From the NCBI GenBank assembly GCA_051876355.1, contig JBJEHU010000027.1:1-42503 (forward strand): a stretch of 42,503 nucleotides of DNA, given 5' to 3'. Below, piece by piece: positions 24,653-32,099 of the stretch. Each line of letters opens with the position of its first letter. The first letter of the stretch is position 1. The notes below the pieces were generated by a model. The model was given only the letters and a program-made list of their open reading frames with translations, had not been told where the DNA came from and made no database searches. The DNA comes from Olsenella_L sp051876355. Its GTDB lineage: Bacteria > Actinomycetota > Coriobacteriia > Coriobacteriales > Atopobiaceae. The position numbers and the translations under genes are program-made.

Positions 24653-25981
24653 CTACACTTCGCGCATGGTCTTCAGCGAATATCCGGAGATATGGTCGCC
24701 GCAGAACCAGTTGTTGTCCTCCATGATGATGGAGCCATCATCGCGGGCAGACTTGCCGAGGATCTCGTTGTAGCCCCAGGAGCCGGACATGCCGTCGCGG
24801 TTCATCGCCTCAAGATTGCCGATGACCGTCTTGCAGGCCGGAAGCTCGCAGAGCTCGCCGACGTTGCCGGTGGAGACGAGGGCATTGAGCTTCTCGTCGA
24901 GCACGACGAGCGGCTGGCCCTTGCCGTCGCGGCCGTCGGACTCGTTCGAGACGCCGACGACACCGATGCCGGCATCCTCGAGGACGACCTGGCAGCGAAC
25001 ATAGTCCGTATCCGGGTTGCCATAGCCTTCCTCGGTGACGATCGCGTAGTCCACGCCCAGGTTCACGGCGATGTTGCGCACCATGATGGCCGAGCGCTCC
25101 TTCTGGTCGAGAGCGACGTTCAGGTTGGACATGATCACGCCCACGAAGTTGTAGTCGACGCCGTCATGCTTGTAGAGCTCCTTGATCAGGGGGAAGTTCT
25201 GGAACTCGTACGTCGACCACTTGGAGGAAGCAGGCATGAAGGATCCGGAGATGATGGATCCATCGAAGACCTCGGTCGGGCTCATGAAGGTCGGGAGGAA
25301 GTGGTTCATATCCCAGCCATAGAGAAGGTCGTTGTAGCCCATGGCCTCCATCTGGGACTGCGGCTGAAGGACGATTGCGACATTCGGGAGGCCATTGGCC
25401 TTCTCGTCGCGCTTCAGGATCGGATCGAACTCGTAGGTCTCCGTATCATCGGGCGCAACGTCCTTGATGATGTTGCCGACCCACTCGGCCAGACGGTGTC
25501 CGGCCCAGCGAAGAGCATGGTTGCACTTCTGCTGCTCGTGGCGCTCGAACTCCTCGTCCGTATCGCCTACGAGGCAGATATTGATCAGCTTCGACCAATA
25601 CGTGTGCTTGGCTCCCTCGCCACCCATATCGATGACGCCGTCGCCAAACGAGCCCCACTCCTTGCCTACGACCGTGATGCACGTTCCCTTTGCAGCCTTG
25701 AGCTCACCGTCTCCACAGGGGACGACATCGCCGGTGACACCGGGGAACAGGCAGCGTCCATCCATGCGGACACGCGGCTCGATCGTCTCGATGACGGGGA
25801 CGATACGCGTATCGTCGCCAGGGTGAGCGATCACGATATCAAGGTCGGTGATGTGGTCATCCTCGCCCTTGAGGTAGTCGATCGCCGCCTGCTTGTCGAT
25901 GGTGAGGATTCCATCTTTGAAGGAATTCTCGCTGCCGAGGACAACGTCCTTTACCTGCACATTGCCAATTTCCAGTTTCAT
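24653..25981 (-). CDS. grdI: Component B alpha subunit, betaine type likely (GrdI/GrdE-like, no Asn-Cys cleavage site)
   Basis: A 442-residue GrdE/GrdG/GrdI family protein: MKLEIGNVQVKDVVLG, IEPRV, GVIDMGGEGAK, YNDLLYGWDMNHFLPT, EEGYGNPDTD. In glycine-specific GrdE an Asn-Cys bond after the SPTEV/YPTEV-DG-SG block is cleaved to give a pyruvoyl group that forms a Schiff base with glycine. Here that place reads SGSFMPASS at residues 245-253, with no Asn-Cys, so this subunit is probably not processed. That suits betaine, whose quaternary nitrogen cannot form a Schiff base. The start at 25981 has AAAGGAG 11 nt upstream; the frame opens further up by chance. First gene of the operon. Confidence 0.85.
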   Translation of the reverse strand: MKLEIGNVQVKDVVLGSENSFKDGILTIDKQAAIDYLKGEDDHITDLDIVIAHPGDDTRIVPVIETIEPRVRMDGRCLFPGVTGDVVPCGDGELKAAKGTCITVVGKEWGSFGDGVIDMGGEGAKHTYWSKLINICLVGDTDEEFERHEQQKCNHALRWAGHRLAEWVGNIIKDVAPDDTETYEFDPILKRDEKANGLPNVAIVLQPQSQMEAMGYNDLLYGWDMNHFLPTFMSPTEVFDGSIISGSFMPASSKWSTYEFQNFPLIKELYKHDGVDYNFVGVIMSNLNVALDQKERSAIMVRNIAVNLGVDYAIVTEEGYGNPDTDYVRCQVVLEDAGIGVVGVSNESDGRDGKGQPLVVLDEKLNALVSTGNVGELCELPACKTVIGNLEAMNRDGMSGSWGYNEILGKSARDDGSIIMEDNNWFCGDHISGYSLKTMREV

Positions 25982-26038
25982 GCGGCTCTTGCTCCTTTCT
26001 CTAACTCGTTCCAACAGATACCGCTTATCTATTGCCTG

Positions 26039-26064
26039 CGGACCTGCGGGCGCACGCAGGTCCG
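26039..26064 (-). promoter_or_regulatory. Leader hairpin of the grd operon
   Basis: A perfect 10-bp stem (CGGACCTGCG / CGCAGGTCCG, 6-nt loop) in the untranslated leader between the CGCGATAA promoter and the first operon gene. No T-run follows; it may set mRNA stability. Confidence 0.5.
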
Positions 26065-26083
26065 GTGTGGCCACCTTTATTGC

Positions 26084-26095
26084 TTATCGCGATTA
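26084..26095 (-). promoter_or_regulatory. CGCGATAA element, copy 7, upstream of grd operon
   Basis: Plus strand TTATCGCGATTA, the most symmetric copy (only one position departs from the perfect palindrome TTATCGCGATAA). It lies 103 bp upstream of the grd operon start, next to TATAAT on the minus strand. Confidence 0.65.
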
Positions 26096-26309
26096 TACAA
26101 TGGAACACAATGACCGAATTAGATTTTTTGATTATTCCGCTCAGCGCCGCATCTCCACAGGTTCGTCATGGGGTCTTCCAGCTGTTTCCCAATCTGATGA
26201 AATATATATTTTCCCAGTTAATTTGGGATTTACGGAAGCGAGCCAGACGATGGGGCTCCATCTATTGGTTTTTCTAATATACCGCTCGCCGATGGAATCT
26301 GTTGAGTTA

Positions 26310-26357
26310 TTATCGCGGTCACTCTACGGGTATAATTAGAACTCCTGACCGCGATTA
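26310..26357. promoter_or_regulatory. Inverted pair of CGCGATAA elements, copies 8 and 9
   Basis: TTATCGCGGTCA (26310-26321) faces TGACCGCGATTA (26346-26357); the arms pair at 11 of 12 positions and the 24-nt spacer carries TATAAT. It is the only inverted pair. The nearest annotated start is the grd operon about 330 bp away. Confidence 0.6.
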
Positions 26358-26549
26358 CTGTTTTATGGTCTTCCTGCATGCCTTGGAAATGGCTTCCATA
26401 TATGCCGGCAGTCCGCCGCGTGGAGCCATGAGGAGCAGCCTCTCTGGAATGGTATCTGCGTCAGGAGCGCCGCATTGCGGCTTCCCTTCCGTCTCGCTTC
26501 TCTGCCCAGTGCGATGCAGCCTTGGCTGGACACCCACGCACGATGGCAT
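26355..26549 (-). CDS. Possible small protein downstream of DUF5714 gene
   Basis: A 64-residue frame with a protein-like C-terminal half (DTIPERLLLMAPRGGLPAYM, then EAISKACRKTIKQ) and two cysteines in the N-terminal half. It lies in the same frame as the DUF5714 gene, just after that gene's TAG, and its stop codon overlaps the inverted CGCGATAA pair. GGAAGG lies about 15 nt before the ATG, too far for a strong site. It could be a small coupled protein, a decayed C-terminal extension of the DUF5714 protein, or chance. No family recognised. Confidence 0.3.
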   Translation of the reverse strand: MPSCVGVQPRLHRTGQRSETEGKPQCGAPDADTIPERLLLMAPRGGLPAYMEAISKACRKTIKQ

Positions 26550-26585
26550 GTATGGAATGACGCGCCTTCCAATCCGAGCTTCTTG

Positions 26586-27164
26586 CTAGCTGCGTGGAAA
26601 GAACGGGCATCGTTCCTTCAGGCACTGCCTGTTCATATCGTGGAACCTGCAGCGGGGCGCATGCCAGCCAAGGTTGACACTACGCTCTGACCTCAGGTAA
26701 AGGACTCCCTCATGCAGGGAGATATAGGCATCCCGCTTGCAGCAGCGCGGTCCGCCGATCTTTGCCATCTTCCTCAGGGCACAGGACGTGACATCGAGAT
26801 GGCCTTCCCACGTGCCATCTTCCGAGACCGGTCCTGTCCCCTCGATCAGCGAAAGCGCAGCGCCCACAGAGGACGTAGCACCGCAGACGCCCCACTTGCC
26901 GCACATCGCTGCCGGCATCATGCTTCCACGGAGCAGCAGGTCTTCAAGTGCCGAGGAAAGGTCTATCTGCCCGCCGGCATTGCGATATGCAGCCAGAAGA
27001 CAGGCCCCATCGAGCACATGATGCTCAGGCCCATGCATGCGGACAAAGGGCTTGGAGGCAATATCCTCGAATATCTCGAGCGGATCGGTGCTTGTCGACA
27101 TCTTGCACGCCTCGATGATGAGACGTTCGCGCTCTTCGTCTGTATAGGTGCTTTGAGCGGACAT
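26586..27164 (-). CDS. DUF5714 domain-containing Cys-rich protein
   Basis: A 192-residue protein resembling DUF5714, unknown function. Landmarks: MHGPEHHVLDGACLLAAYRN, then MCGKWGVCGATSSVGAALSLIEG, and a Cys-dense C-terminus (PRCCKRD, PRCRFHDMNRQCLKERCPFF) suggesting a metal or Fe-S site. About eleven cysteines in all, no signal peptide. The start at 27164 has GGAGAAGGG upstream. It sits between the grd operon and the second HgdB-like gene, both element-controlled, but the HgdB-like gene ends at a strong terminator, so this gene needs its own promoter, which I cannot see. DUF5714 proteins often lie near radical SAM or methyltransferase genes. Confidence 0.72.
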   Translation of the reverse strand: MSAQSTYTDEERERLIIEACKMSTSTDPLEIFEDIASKPFVRMHGPEHHVLDGACLLAAYRNAGGQIDLSSALEDLLLRGSMMPAAMCGKWGVCGATSSVGAALSLIEGTGPVSEDGTWEGHLDVTSCALRKMAKIGGPRCCKRDAYISLHEGVLYLRSERSVNLGWHAPRCRFHDMNRQCLKERCPFFPRS

Positions 27165-27265
27165 GCCCTTCTCCAATCGAGCGGCACTGCAGAGAGCCGC
27201 ATGCATTCGCCAGCCTGATGGTGCCTTCTCACTTGCAGTCTACAAAGCATCCCGCAAAAACACAA

Positions 27266-27301
27266 GAGGGAACCGGCGGATACAGGACTGCCGGTTCCCT
27301 C
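27266..27301 (-). terminator. Terminator of HgdB-like gene copy 2
   Basis: A 12-bp perfect stem (GAGGGAACCGGC and its complement), followed on the minus strand by TTGTGTTTTTG. A strong intrinsic terminator 25 nt past the stop codon. Confidence 0.85.
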
Positions 27302-27325
27302 AAAGTGTCTGTATGGGGAGCTGAA

Positions 27326-28618
27326 TCAGATCATCTCGAGGAATGCCTCGATGCGGGTCGTAAGCTGGCCCGTGTCCTCATTGGAGTAGTCGGTCGAGAG
27401 GTGGATATAGGGGATACCGGCCTTCTGGGCTGCCTTCTCCATCGCGAAGGATTCCATATCGTAGGTGGTGCAGAACTGGAGCGAGGTATCGACGATACCA
27501 TCAGCATGCTGTTCCTTTGCCATGCGTACCACATCTTCCAGGCGGTCGTTGTTCGGCGTGAAGAGAGCGCAGTTGATGTGGTAGTAGCGCTCAGCAATCT
27601 TATCGAGCATCTCGTCGACGGTCTTGCCGGACTCGTCCACAAGGTCCTTGAAGTAGCGCGAGCCCGTGCAGCATTCCTCTCCCACGACGACGCCGCCATG
27701 CTGCTCGATGATCGTGAAGAGCTTCCAGTTGGGGACCGCAAGCGGCGTTCCGGTATAGAGGACGCGCTTCGTGCCCTTCGGCACGGCAGCGACGCCGTCC
27801 TTCACGCGCTGCTCGCATTCGTCTGCCACCGCATTGATTGCATTCGTCAGACGGACCGGGTCGTCCATGAAGCAGGTCTGGTCGATGAAGAGGCAGTCAA
27901 GGCCGCTGATAGGAACAGGATCGGCAGCGCGGGTGTGATAGAGACGCTGCAGGGCACGGCGCTTGTCATTCACGATCTTGATAGCCTTGGCAAGATTCTC
28001 GGCAGTGATCTTGACGCCCGACTCCTTCTCGACACGTTCGGCAAGCAGGCGGACCTGCTCCTTCCACATGGCGAGCGTCGTGGCGGTCCTCACATTCGGC
28101 ACATCCATGATGTGCATGTTCTTCTGCGTAGCGAAGAACTCATAGGCCTTCTTCTTGCCGTCACAGGTGTTCTCACCGACGACGAGATCGGAGGATTCGA
28201 TGTAGGGGCAGACATGGCCGAGCTTGAAGCCAGTGAAGCTCTTGATAAGCGGGCAGGTGTTGCGTGGCAGGTGCTCTTCGACTTCAGCAGCATCGAAGTC
28301 TGCACCGGAGCAGAGGCCGACGGAGATGCCGTCGGCAGCCATGATGATCTCCTCGGGAACGTAGGCACAGAACGAGCCGACAATCTTCTTGTGCTCATCG
28401 GCCTTCTTTGCGTCAAGCATTTCCTTGATGCGCCCGGAATGCATGTTGCAGGCAAAGTTGTCAAAATAAGCGGTAGAGCTGGGACGATTCTTCTGAGAAA
28501 GGAATGAGTCTCCGTACATCTGGCCCACTGCGCCAAGCAGGCCATCATGAGCCTCGACATCCATGTCAAGGCCCTTCCACATCTCGTGGTAGTCGACTTC
28601 TTCAGCCATTTCTGCCAT
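27326..28618 (-). CDS. HgdB/double-cubane-cluster-type reductase (copy 2)
   Basis: A 430-residue paralogue of the gene at 15941, with an extra 35-residue N-terminus (MAEMAEEVDYHEMWKGLDMD). Cys-bearing blocks: VGSFCAYVPEE, LCSGADFD, NTCPLIKSFTGFKLGHVCPY, GENTCDGKKKA, GEECCTGSRYF and LQFCTTYDME; the end is STDYSNEDTGQLTTRIEAFLEM. The FTGCPSGG block of copy 1 is YTGTPLAVPN here, so one potential ligand Cys is missing and the substrate pocket may differ. No activator is adjacent; the one at 15056 probably serves it. AGAGGGG precedes the ATG, and a CGCGATAA promoter lies 115-140 bp upstream. Confidence 0.88.
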   Translation of the reverse strand: MAEMAEEVDYHEMWKGLDMDVEAHDGLLGAVGQMYGDSFLSQKNRPSSTAYFDNFACNMHSGRIKEMLDAKKADEHKKIVGSFCAYVPEEIIMAADGISVGLCSGADFDAAEVEEHLPRNTCPLIKSFTGFKLGHVCPYIESSDLVVGENTCDGKKKAYEFFATQKNMHIMDVPNVRTATTLAMWKEQVRLLAERVEKESGVKITAENLAKAIKIVNDKRRALQRLYHTRAADPVPISGLDCLFIDQTCFMDDPVRLTNAINAVADECEQRVKDGVAAVPKGTKRVLYTGTPLAVPNWKLFTIIEQHGGVVVGEECCTGSRYFKDLVDESGKTVDEMLDKIAERYYHINCALFTPNNDRLEDVVRMAKEQHADGIVDTSLQFCTTYDMESFAMEKAAQKAGIPYIHLSTDYSNEDTGQLTTRIEAFLEMI

Positions 28619-28732
28619 CTGGATCCCCTCTTCATGTTGTCCGATCCATCAGTGACCGCATGCAGGCTTTTCCCTTGAGCTTTCATGAGCCAAAGCGGAA
28701 TGATGCTTATCATCCGCTGCTGCCAAATATAA

Positions 28733-28757
28733 TTATCGCGTTTATTTAATTTGTCAA
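28733..28757 (-). promoter_or_regulatory. Promoter of HgdB-like copy 2 with CGCGATAA element, copy 10
   Basis: Minus strand: TTGACA (28757-28752), 11 nt, CGCGATAATTATAT. Same geometry as the tRNA-Sec and selD promoters. Plus-strand form TTATCGCGTTTA is identical to copy 6. Confidence 0.75.
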
Positions 28758-28845
28758 TCCAGATAGATGGTCTTTACGCCAGAGGCATCGATTGTTCCGT
28801 TTCCGGCTAGAGAAGCTCTGTCTGATGCTTTTGCCGGCACCAAAA

Positions 28846-28873
28846 CACCCGGCAGGCCGAAGCCTGCCGGGTG
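28846..28873 (-). terminator. Terminator of surface protein A
   Basis: Minus strand: CACCCGGCAGG, 6-nt loop, CCTGCCGGGTG, then TTTTGG. It lies 30 nt past the stop of the first LPXTG gene. Confidence 0.75.
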
Positions 28874-28902
28874 CGTGCAATGGCCAGACTCAGATGGTCA
28901 GG

Positions 28903-31743
28903 CTAGTCACGTGTCTTCCTGCTGCGAAGCATGAGGGCAGCTGAGGCTGCCAGAGCCCCCAACGCAGCGAGGGCAGCCGGAACGGCGGCATTCGTCTCGT
29001 CGCCCGTATTCGGAAGCGAGGACTTCTGGGCGGCCTGTGCCGTCGTGACAGACGCCGTGCGGGTGCCGGCAGCTGCAGAGGTGCCTGTCTCACCTGCAGT
29101 GTTTGATCCCGTGGAGCTTGTGGAGGCCGGCAGGATGTCGAACTCCTGCGTGGCCGTGCCGGCTGCATAGGATGCGGTGCGCTCCGTCGTGGCCGTGACG
29201 CGGTAGTGCCCCTCGCCTACCACATCTGCAGGATCGACCTTCTGCCATGCCCCGTCCTTGAGCTGCTCGAAGACAAAGGAGAACCTGCCATTGGAGTTGG
29301 TCTTCACGAGATTGCCGAGAGAAATCCTCTTCCCGTCATAGCGCTTGGTGAGATTGCTCAGCGTGATGTTCGCAGGCGCAAGGGAAGTGCCCGTGAACGT
29401 GGCTTCCGCGCCCCAGTAGTATCTGCTCTCCTGAAGCTTTGCCGTGACTGTATAGGAGCCGGTGCCGGCGGCCTCGATCTTCGCTACGGCGCCAGGAGAT
29501 GTGGTGGTGGAGCCGTCCGCTATCTGGGCTGCCCCGTCTGCCGTGAAGGTCCAGGTCGCCCCGTTCCAGCTGGCATCGCTGTCGTCGAGCGCGAGCTCGA
29601 GCGTGTCGCCCTGAGCAAGGGTGCCATCAGCGTCCTTGAACGAGATCGTGCCATCCATCTTGAGGCTGCCGCTGTTGTCAGTGGCTGTCGTATGGTTGTC
29701 GCGGTAGGCATAGGTCCTGCCATCCTGGTAGAGGGTGGCCACATTCTCGCTCTGCGTGCCTGCGGTAGCCGGCAGATACAGGTAGACATAGCCGTTCTCG
29801 TCGGGATAGATGTCCTGGCCGGAGATGTAGGACGTGTTCGTCGTGATGCTCGAGATGGCGGCCTCTGCATCGGCCACAGGCAGGGCGACGCGGTAGACCG
29901 GCCTGCCCTGGCTGTCCACAGCGCCCGTGGCAAGGCTTCTCACCGATCCGCCGGTGATGATGAGATGGCCAGGCTTTCCCGCGCTCCAGCCAGCGTAGGA
30001 ATCCTCGAGAAGGACCGTGCCGCCTGTGATCTTCACATAGCCATCGTCGCCCCAGGAGGCTAGGTCGCTGGTGCCGAAGATGAAGCTCACGCCGTCATTC
30101 ACGATCCAGCTCTCGCCTTCGTCCCAGATCCTGCCACCGGAGATCGTGATGGTGCTGTTGAAGCTTGCGTTATAGCCTCCGCCGCAGCCGATAGCTGCGC
30201 AGCCGCCATCTGGCACCAATTCAAGATCGCCGCCGGAAACGGTGACATCGCCGTTGAGGTCGCCATTGTCTCCGCCAGCACCTATGGCAGGAGCATCATA
30301 GCCACCGTGCGCCTTGATGGTGCCGCCGGAAATGGTGATGGTGCCATCCTGATCGCCACCCGACCCAAGATCTTTTGCATTGCCAGCGCCAATGCCGGGT
30401 CCCCACGCGCCGCCATAGGCAACAACGTGGGTATCGTCACCGGAGATGCTGATGTCGTAGGAGACGCCATCATAGCCAGATCCGATGCCTGCTGCATTGA
30501 AGCCGCCTGTGGCATTCACCGAGCTTCCCGAGATCGTGATGGAACCTCTGGAGTCCCCGCCATCGCCGGAGCCGACGCCAGCTGCGCCAGCGCCACCCGT
30601 CGCCGTGACCGTGGCATTGCGGACTGCGATGCCGCCATTCTCGTCGCCACTCTGGCCTGAGCCGATGCCCGCGCCTCCATCGCCTGCTGTAGCCGTGATG
30701 GTGCCGCCGAGGATCTGAATGCTGCCGCTCACATCGCCGCCGTTGCCGGTGCCATGGGCAGCAGCAGAGCCGATGCCGGCTGCTCCGTTTCCGCCCTTCG
30801 CCACGATCGTGCCGCCCTTGACCGTGATGTTGTGGCAGACGCCGTCATAGCCAGAGCCTATGCCGGCTCCTCCATTCTCGCCCGTCGCACCGTAGGCCTC
30901 GATATAGCAGCCGTTTTCGAACGTGATCTGGCCGGAGTCCGAATGTCCCGAGCCTGCGCCGCCGATGCCAGCTGCCCTCTGCCCGTCATAGTCGTTTCCA
31001 CCACCGCTGGCTACGATATTGGCATCCGAGGCAAACGTCACAGCTGCGTCGGAGTTCACGTAGATGCCCGCACCCGCATGGCTGCTGGAAGAGCTTTCCG
31101 CACCGCCTTCCAGATGGGCCTGCGTACCATTGACGCAGTGAATCTCGACCTGCGAGTCTCCTTCGATGCTTATGGCAGACAGATCATGGGCCCTGTTTTC
31201 AATCGATACATCATCAAGATAGAGGACAACCGGCTCATCCTTGTCCGCATCGATCTTGATCTGCGTGAGCGGACGATGTCCACGGATGGTATAGGTGCCT
31301 CCTTCCGTGATGGAAAAGATGGCCTCGCCCGAGACGGAGTATTGGTCGATGCTGGTAGTGCTGCCGCTCTGGAGCTTGAAATTCGATGCTGCAGATCCCT
31401 GGACTCGAGAGAATTCTTCAGCAGAGGCCAGCTCATCTGTTTCATCATCCGAGACTTCCGCTGGCGCTTCAGATTCATCAGCCGCACCCGTGTCCGTAGA
31501 CTCATCGCTCACCGACGTCTCAAGAATCGCAGAGGCATCCGTATCCGTTTCTGCAGCAGCGCCATTCTGCTCCTCAGCAGGCGCCGCCTGCTCGAGCGTA
31601 GGCGCATCATCCTCGGCAAGTGCCAGAGCCTGTGCCGGCGTGAGGCCGAGCATCAGGGCAACGGACAGCACAGCTGCCATGGACTTTGCTGCCACGTTTT
31701 CTGCATGGGCGGCGTTTCTTGCAGGCGACTGGAGTTTCTTCAT
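28903..31743 (-). CDS. LPXTG-anchored surface protein A with beta-repeat adhesin-like body
   Basis: A 946-residue cell-wall protein. The start at 31743 gives MKKLQSPARNAAHAENVAAK then a long signal peptide (SMAAVLSVALMLGLTPAQALA). Residues to about 120 are an acidic Ala/Glu/Ser linker. The main body (about 170-600) is a chain of short Gly-rich repeats, GIGSG-x-G and ISGGT..A.GG-type, like carbohydrate-binding or right-handed beta-helix adhesins. Two Ig-like segments follow (NLTKRYDGKRISLGNL). The C-terminus is LPNTGDE, a hydrophobic helix and RSRKTRD, a sortase signal. It is a tandem paralogue of the gene at 32100, with the same 23-bp upstream block. The ligand is unknown; adhesion is inferred. 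Confidence 0.85.
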   Translation of the reverse strand: MKKLQSPARNAAHAENVAAKSMAAVLSVALMLGLTPAQALALAEDDAPTLEQAAPAEEQNGAAAETDTDASAILETSVSDESTDTGAADESEAPAEVSDDETDELASAEEFSRVQGSAASNFKLQSGSTTSIDQYSVSGEAIFSITEGGTYTIRGHRPLTQIKIDADKDEPVVLYLDDVSIENRAHDLSAISIEGDSQVEIHCVNGTQAHLEGGAESSSSSHAGAGIYVNSDAAVTFASDANIVASGGGNDYDGQRAAGIGGAGSGHSDSGQITFENGCYIEAYGATGENGGAGIGSGYDGVCHNITVKGGTIVAKGGNGAAGIGSAAAHGTGNGGDVSGSIQILGGTITATAGDGGAGIGSGQSGDENGGIAVRNATVTATGGAGAAGVGSGDGGDSRGSITISGSSVNATGGFNAAGIGSGYDGVSYDISISGDDTHVVAYGGAWGPGIGAGNAKDLGSGGDQDGTITISGGTIKAHGGYDAPAIGAGGDNGDLNGDVTVSGGDLELVPDGGCAAIGCGGGYNASFNSTITISGGRIWDEGESWIVNDGVSFIFGTSDLASWGDDGYVKITGGTVLLEDSYAGWSAGKPGHLIITGGSVRSLATGAVDSQGRPVYRVALPVADAEAAISSITTNTSYISGQDIYPDENGYVYLYLPATAGTQSENVATLYQDGRTYAYRDNHTTATDNSGSLKMDGTISFKDADGTLAQGDTLELALDDSDASWNGATWTFTADGAAQIADGSTTTSPGAVAKIEAAGTGSYTVTAKLQESRYYWGAEATFTGTSLAPANITLSNLTKRYDGKRISLGNLVKTNSNGRFSFVFEQLKDGAWQKVDPADVVGEGHYRVTATTERTASYAAGTATQEFDILPASTSSTGSNTAGETGTSAAAGTRTASVTTAQAAQKSSLPNTGDETNAAVPAALAALGALAASAALMLRSRKTRD

Positions 31744-31842
31744 GGCGGGCTCCTTCCTTGGTGCTTCAGCTGGCAGCTGCCCGCTGCCAGGATCGTGCTT
31801 CTTTTCTTCTTGGCACGACAGTACCGGCAACCATCTGAAGGA

Positions 31843-31865
31843 GCATCATCCCAAAGTATGAGAAG
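31843..31865 (-). promoter_or_regulatory. Conserved 23-bp block upstream of surface protein A
   Basis: A 23-bp sequence (minus-strand core CATACTTTGGGATGATGC) is identical to the block at 35052-35074 and lies 100 bp upstream of each surface-protein start. It is probably a shared promoter or operator. The remainder of the 31744-32099 gap shows no gene. Confidence 0.55.
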
Positions 31866-32041
31866 GACTCCAACATCATCGGCACGGTCATATCGGCGGC
31901 GCAGCCAGGAGGGAGAGTGTCTGCGGCAGAAGCGAGGCGCACATGTGATCGCCCGAGATGCTTTAATCCTGACCGCAGAATCCGAGAAAGCATGCATGCT
32001 TTGGCCATGCCGCTGATGCATGCCTGCAAAGAACAGGAGAA

Positions 32042-32071
32042 GACGCCTGGCGGGACAGCCTGCCAGGCGTC
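32042..32071 (-). terminator. Terminator of surface protein B
   Basis: A 10-bp stem GACGCCTGGC/GCCAGGCGTC with a 10-nt loop, followed on the minus strand by TTCTCCTGTTC, 29 nt past the stop. Confidence 0.65.
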
Positions 32072-32099
32072 TTGATGTCCAAGCTTTCAGGAGCTCAGC

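Larger units (their letters stand above)
25982..26585. other. Regulatory gap upstream of grd operon
   Basis: About 600 bp with three copies of the CGCGATAA element, a leader hairpin and AT-rich promoter-like sequence (26090-26345). The only coding suggestion is the small minus-strand frame at 26355-26549. No RNA gene or known riboswitch is recognised. Confidence 0.5.

Noticed and set aside
24626..26113. Plus-strand 495-codon open frame opposite the component B alpha gene
   Set aside because: Mirror of a highly conserved protein-coding gene; composition typical of an antisense frame in high-GC DNA.
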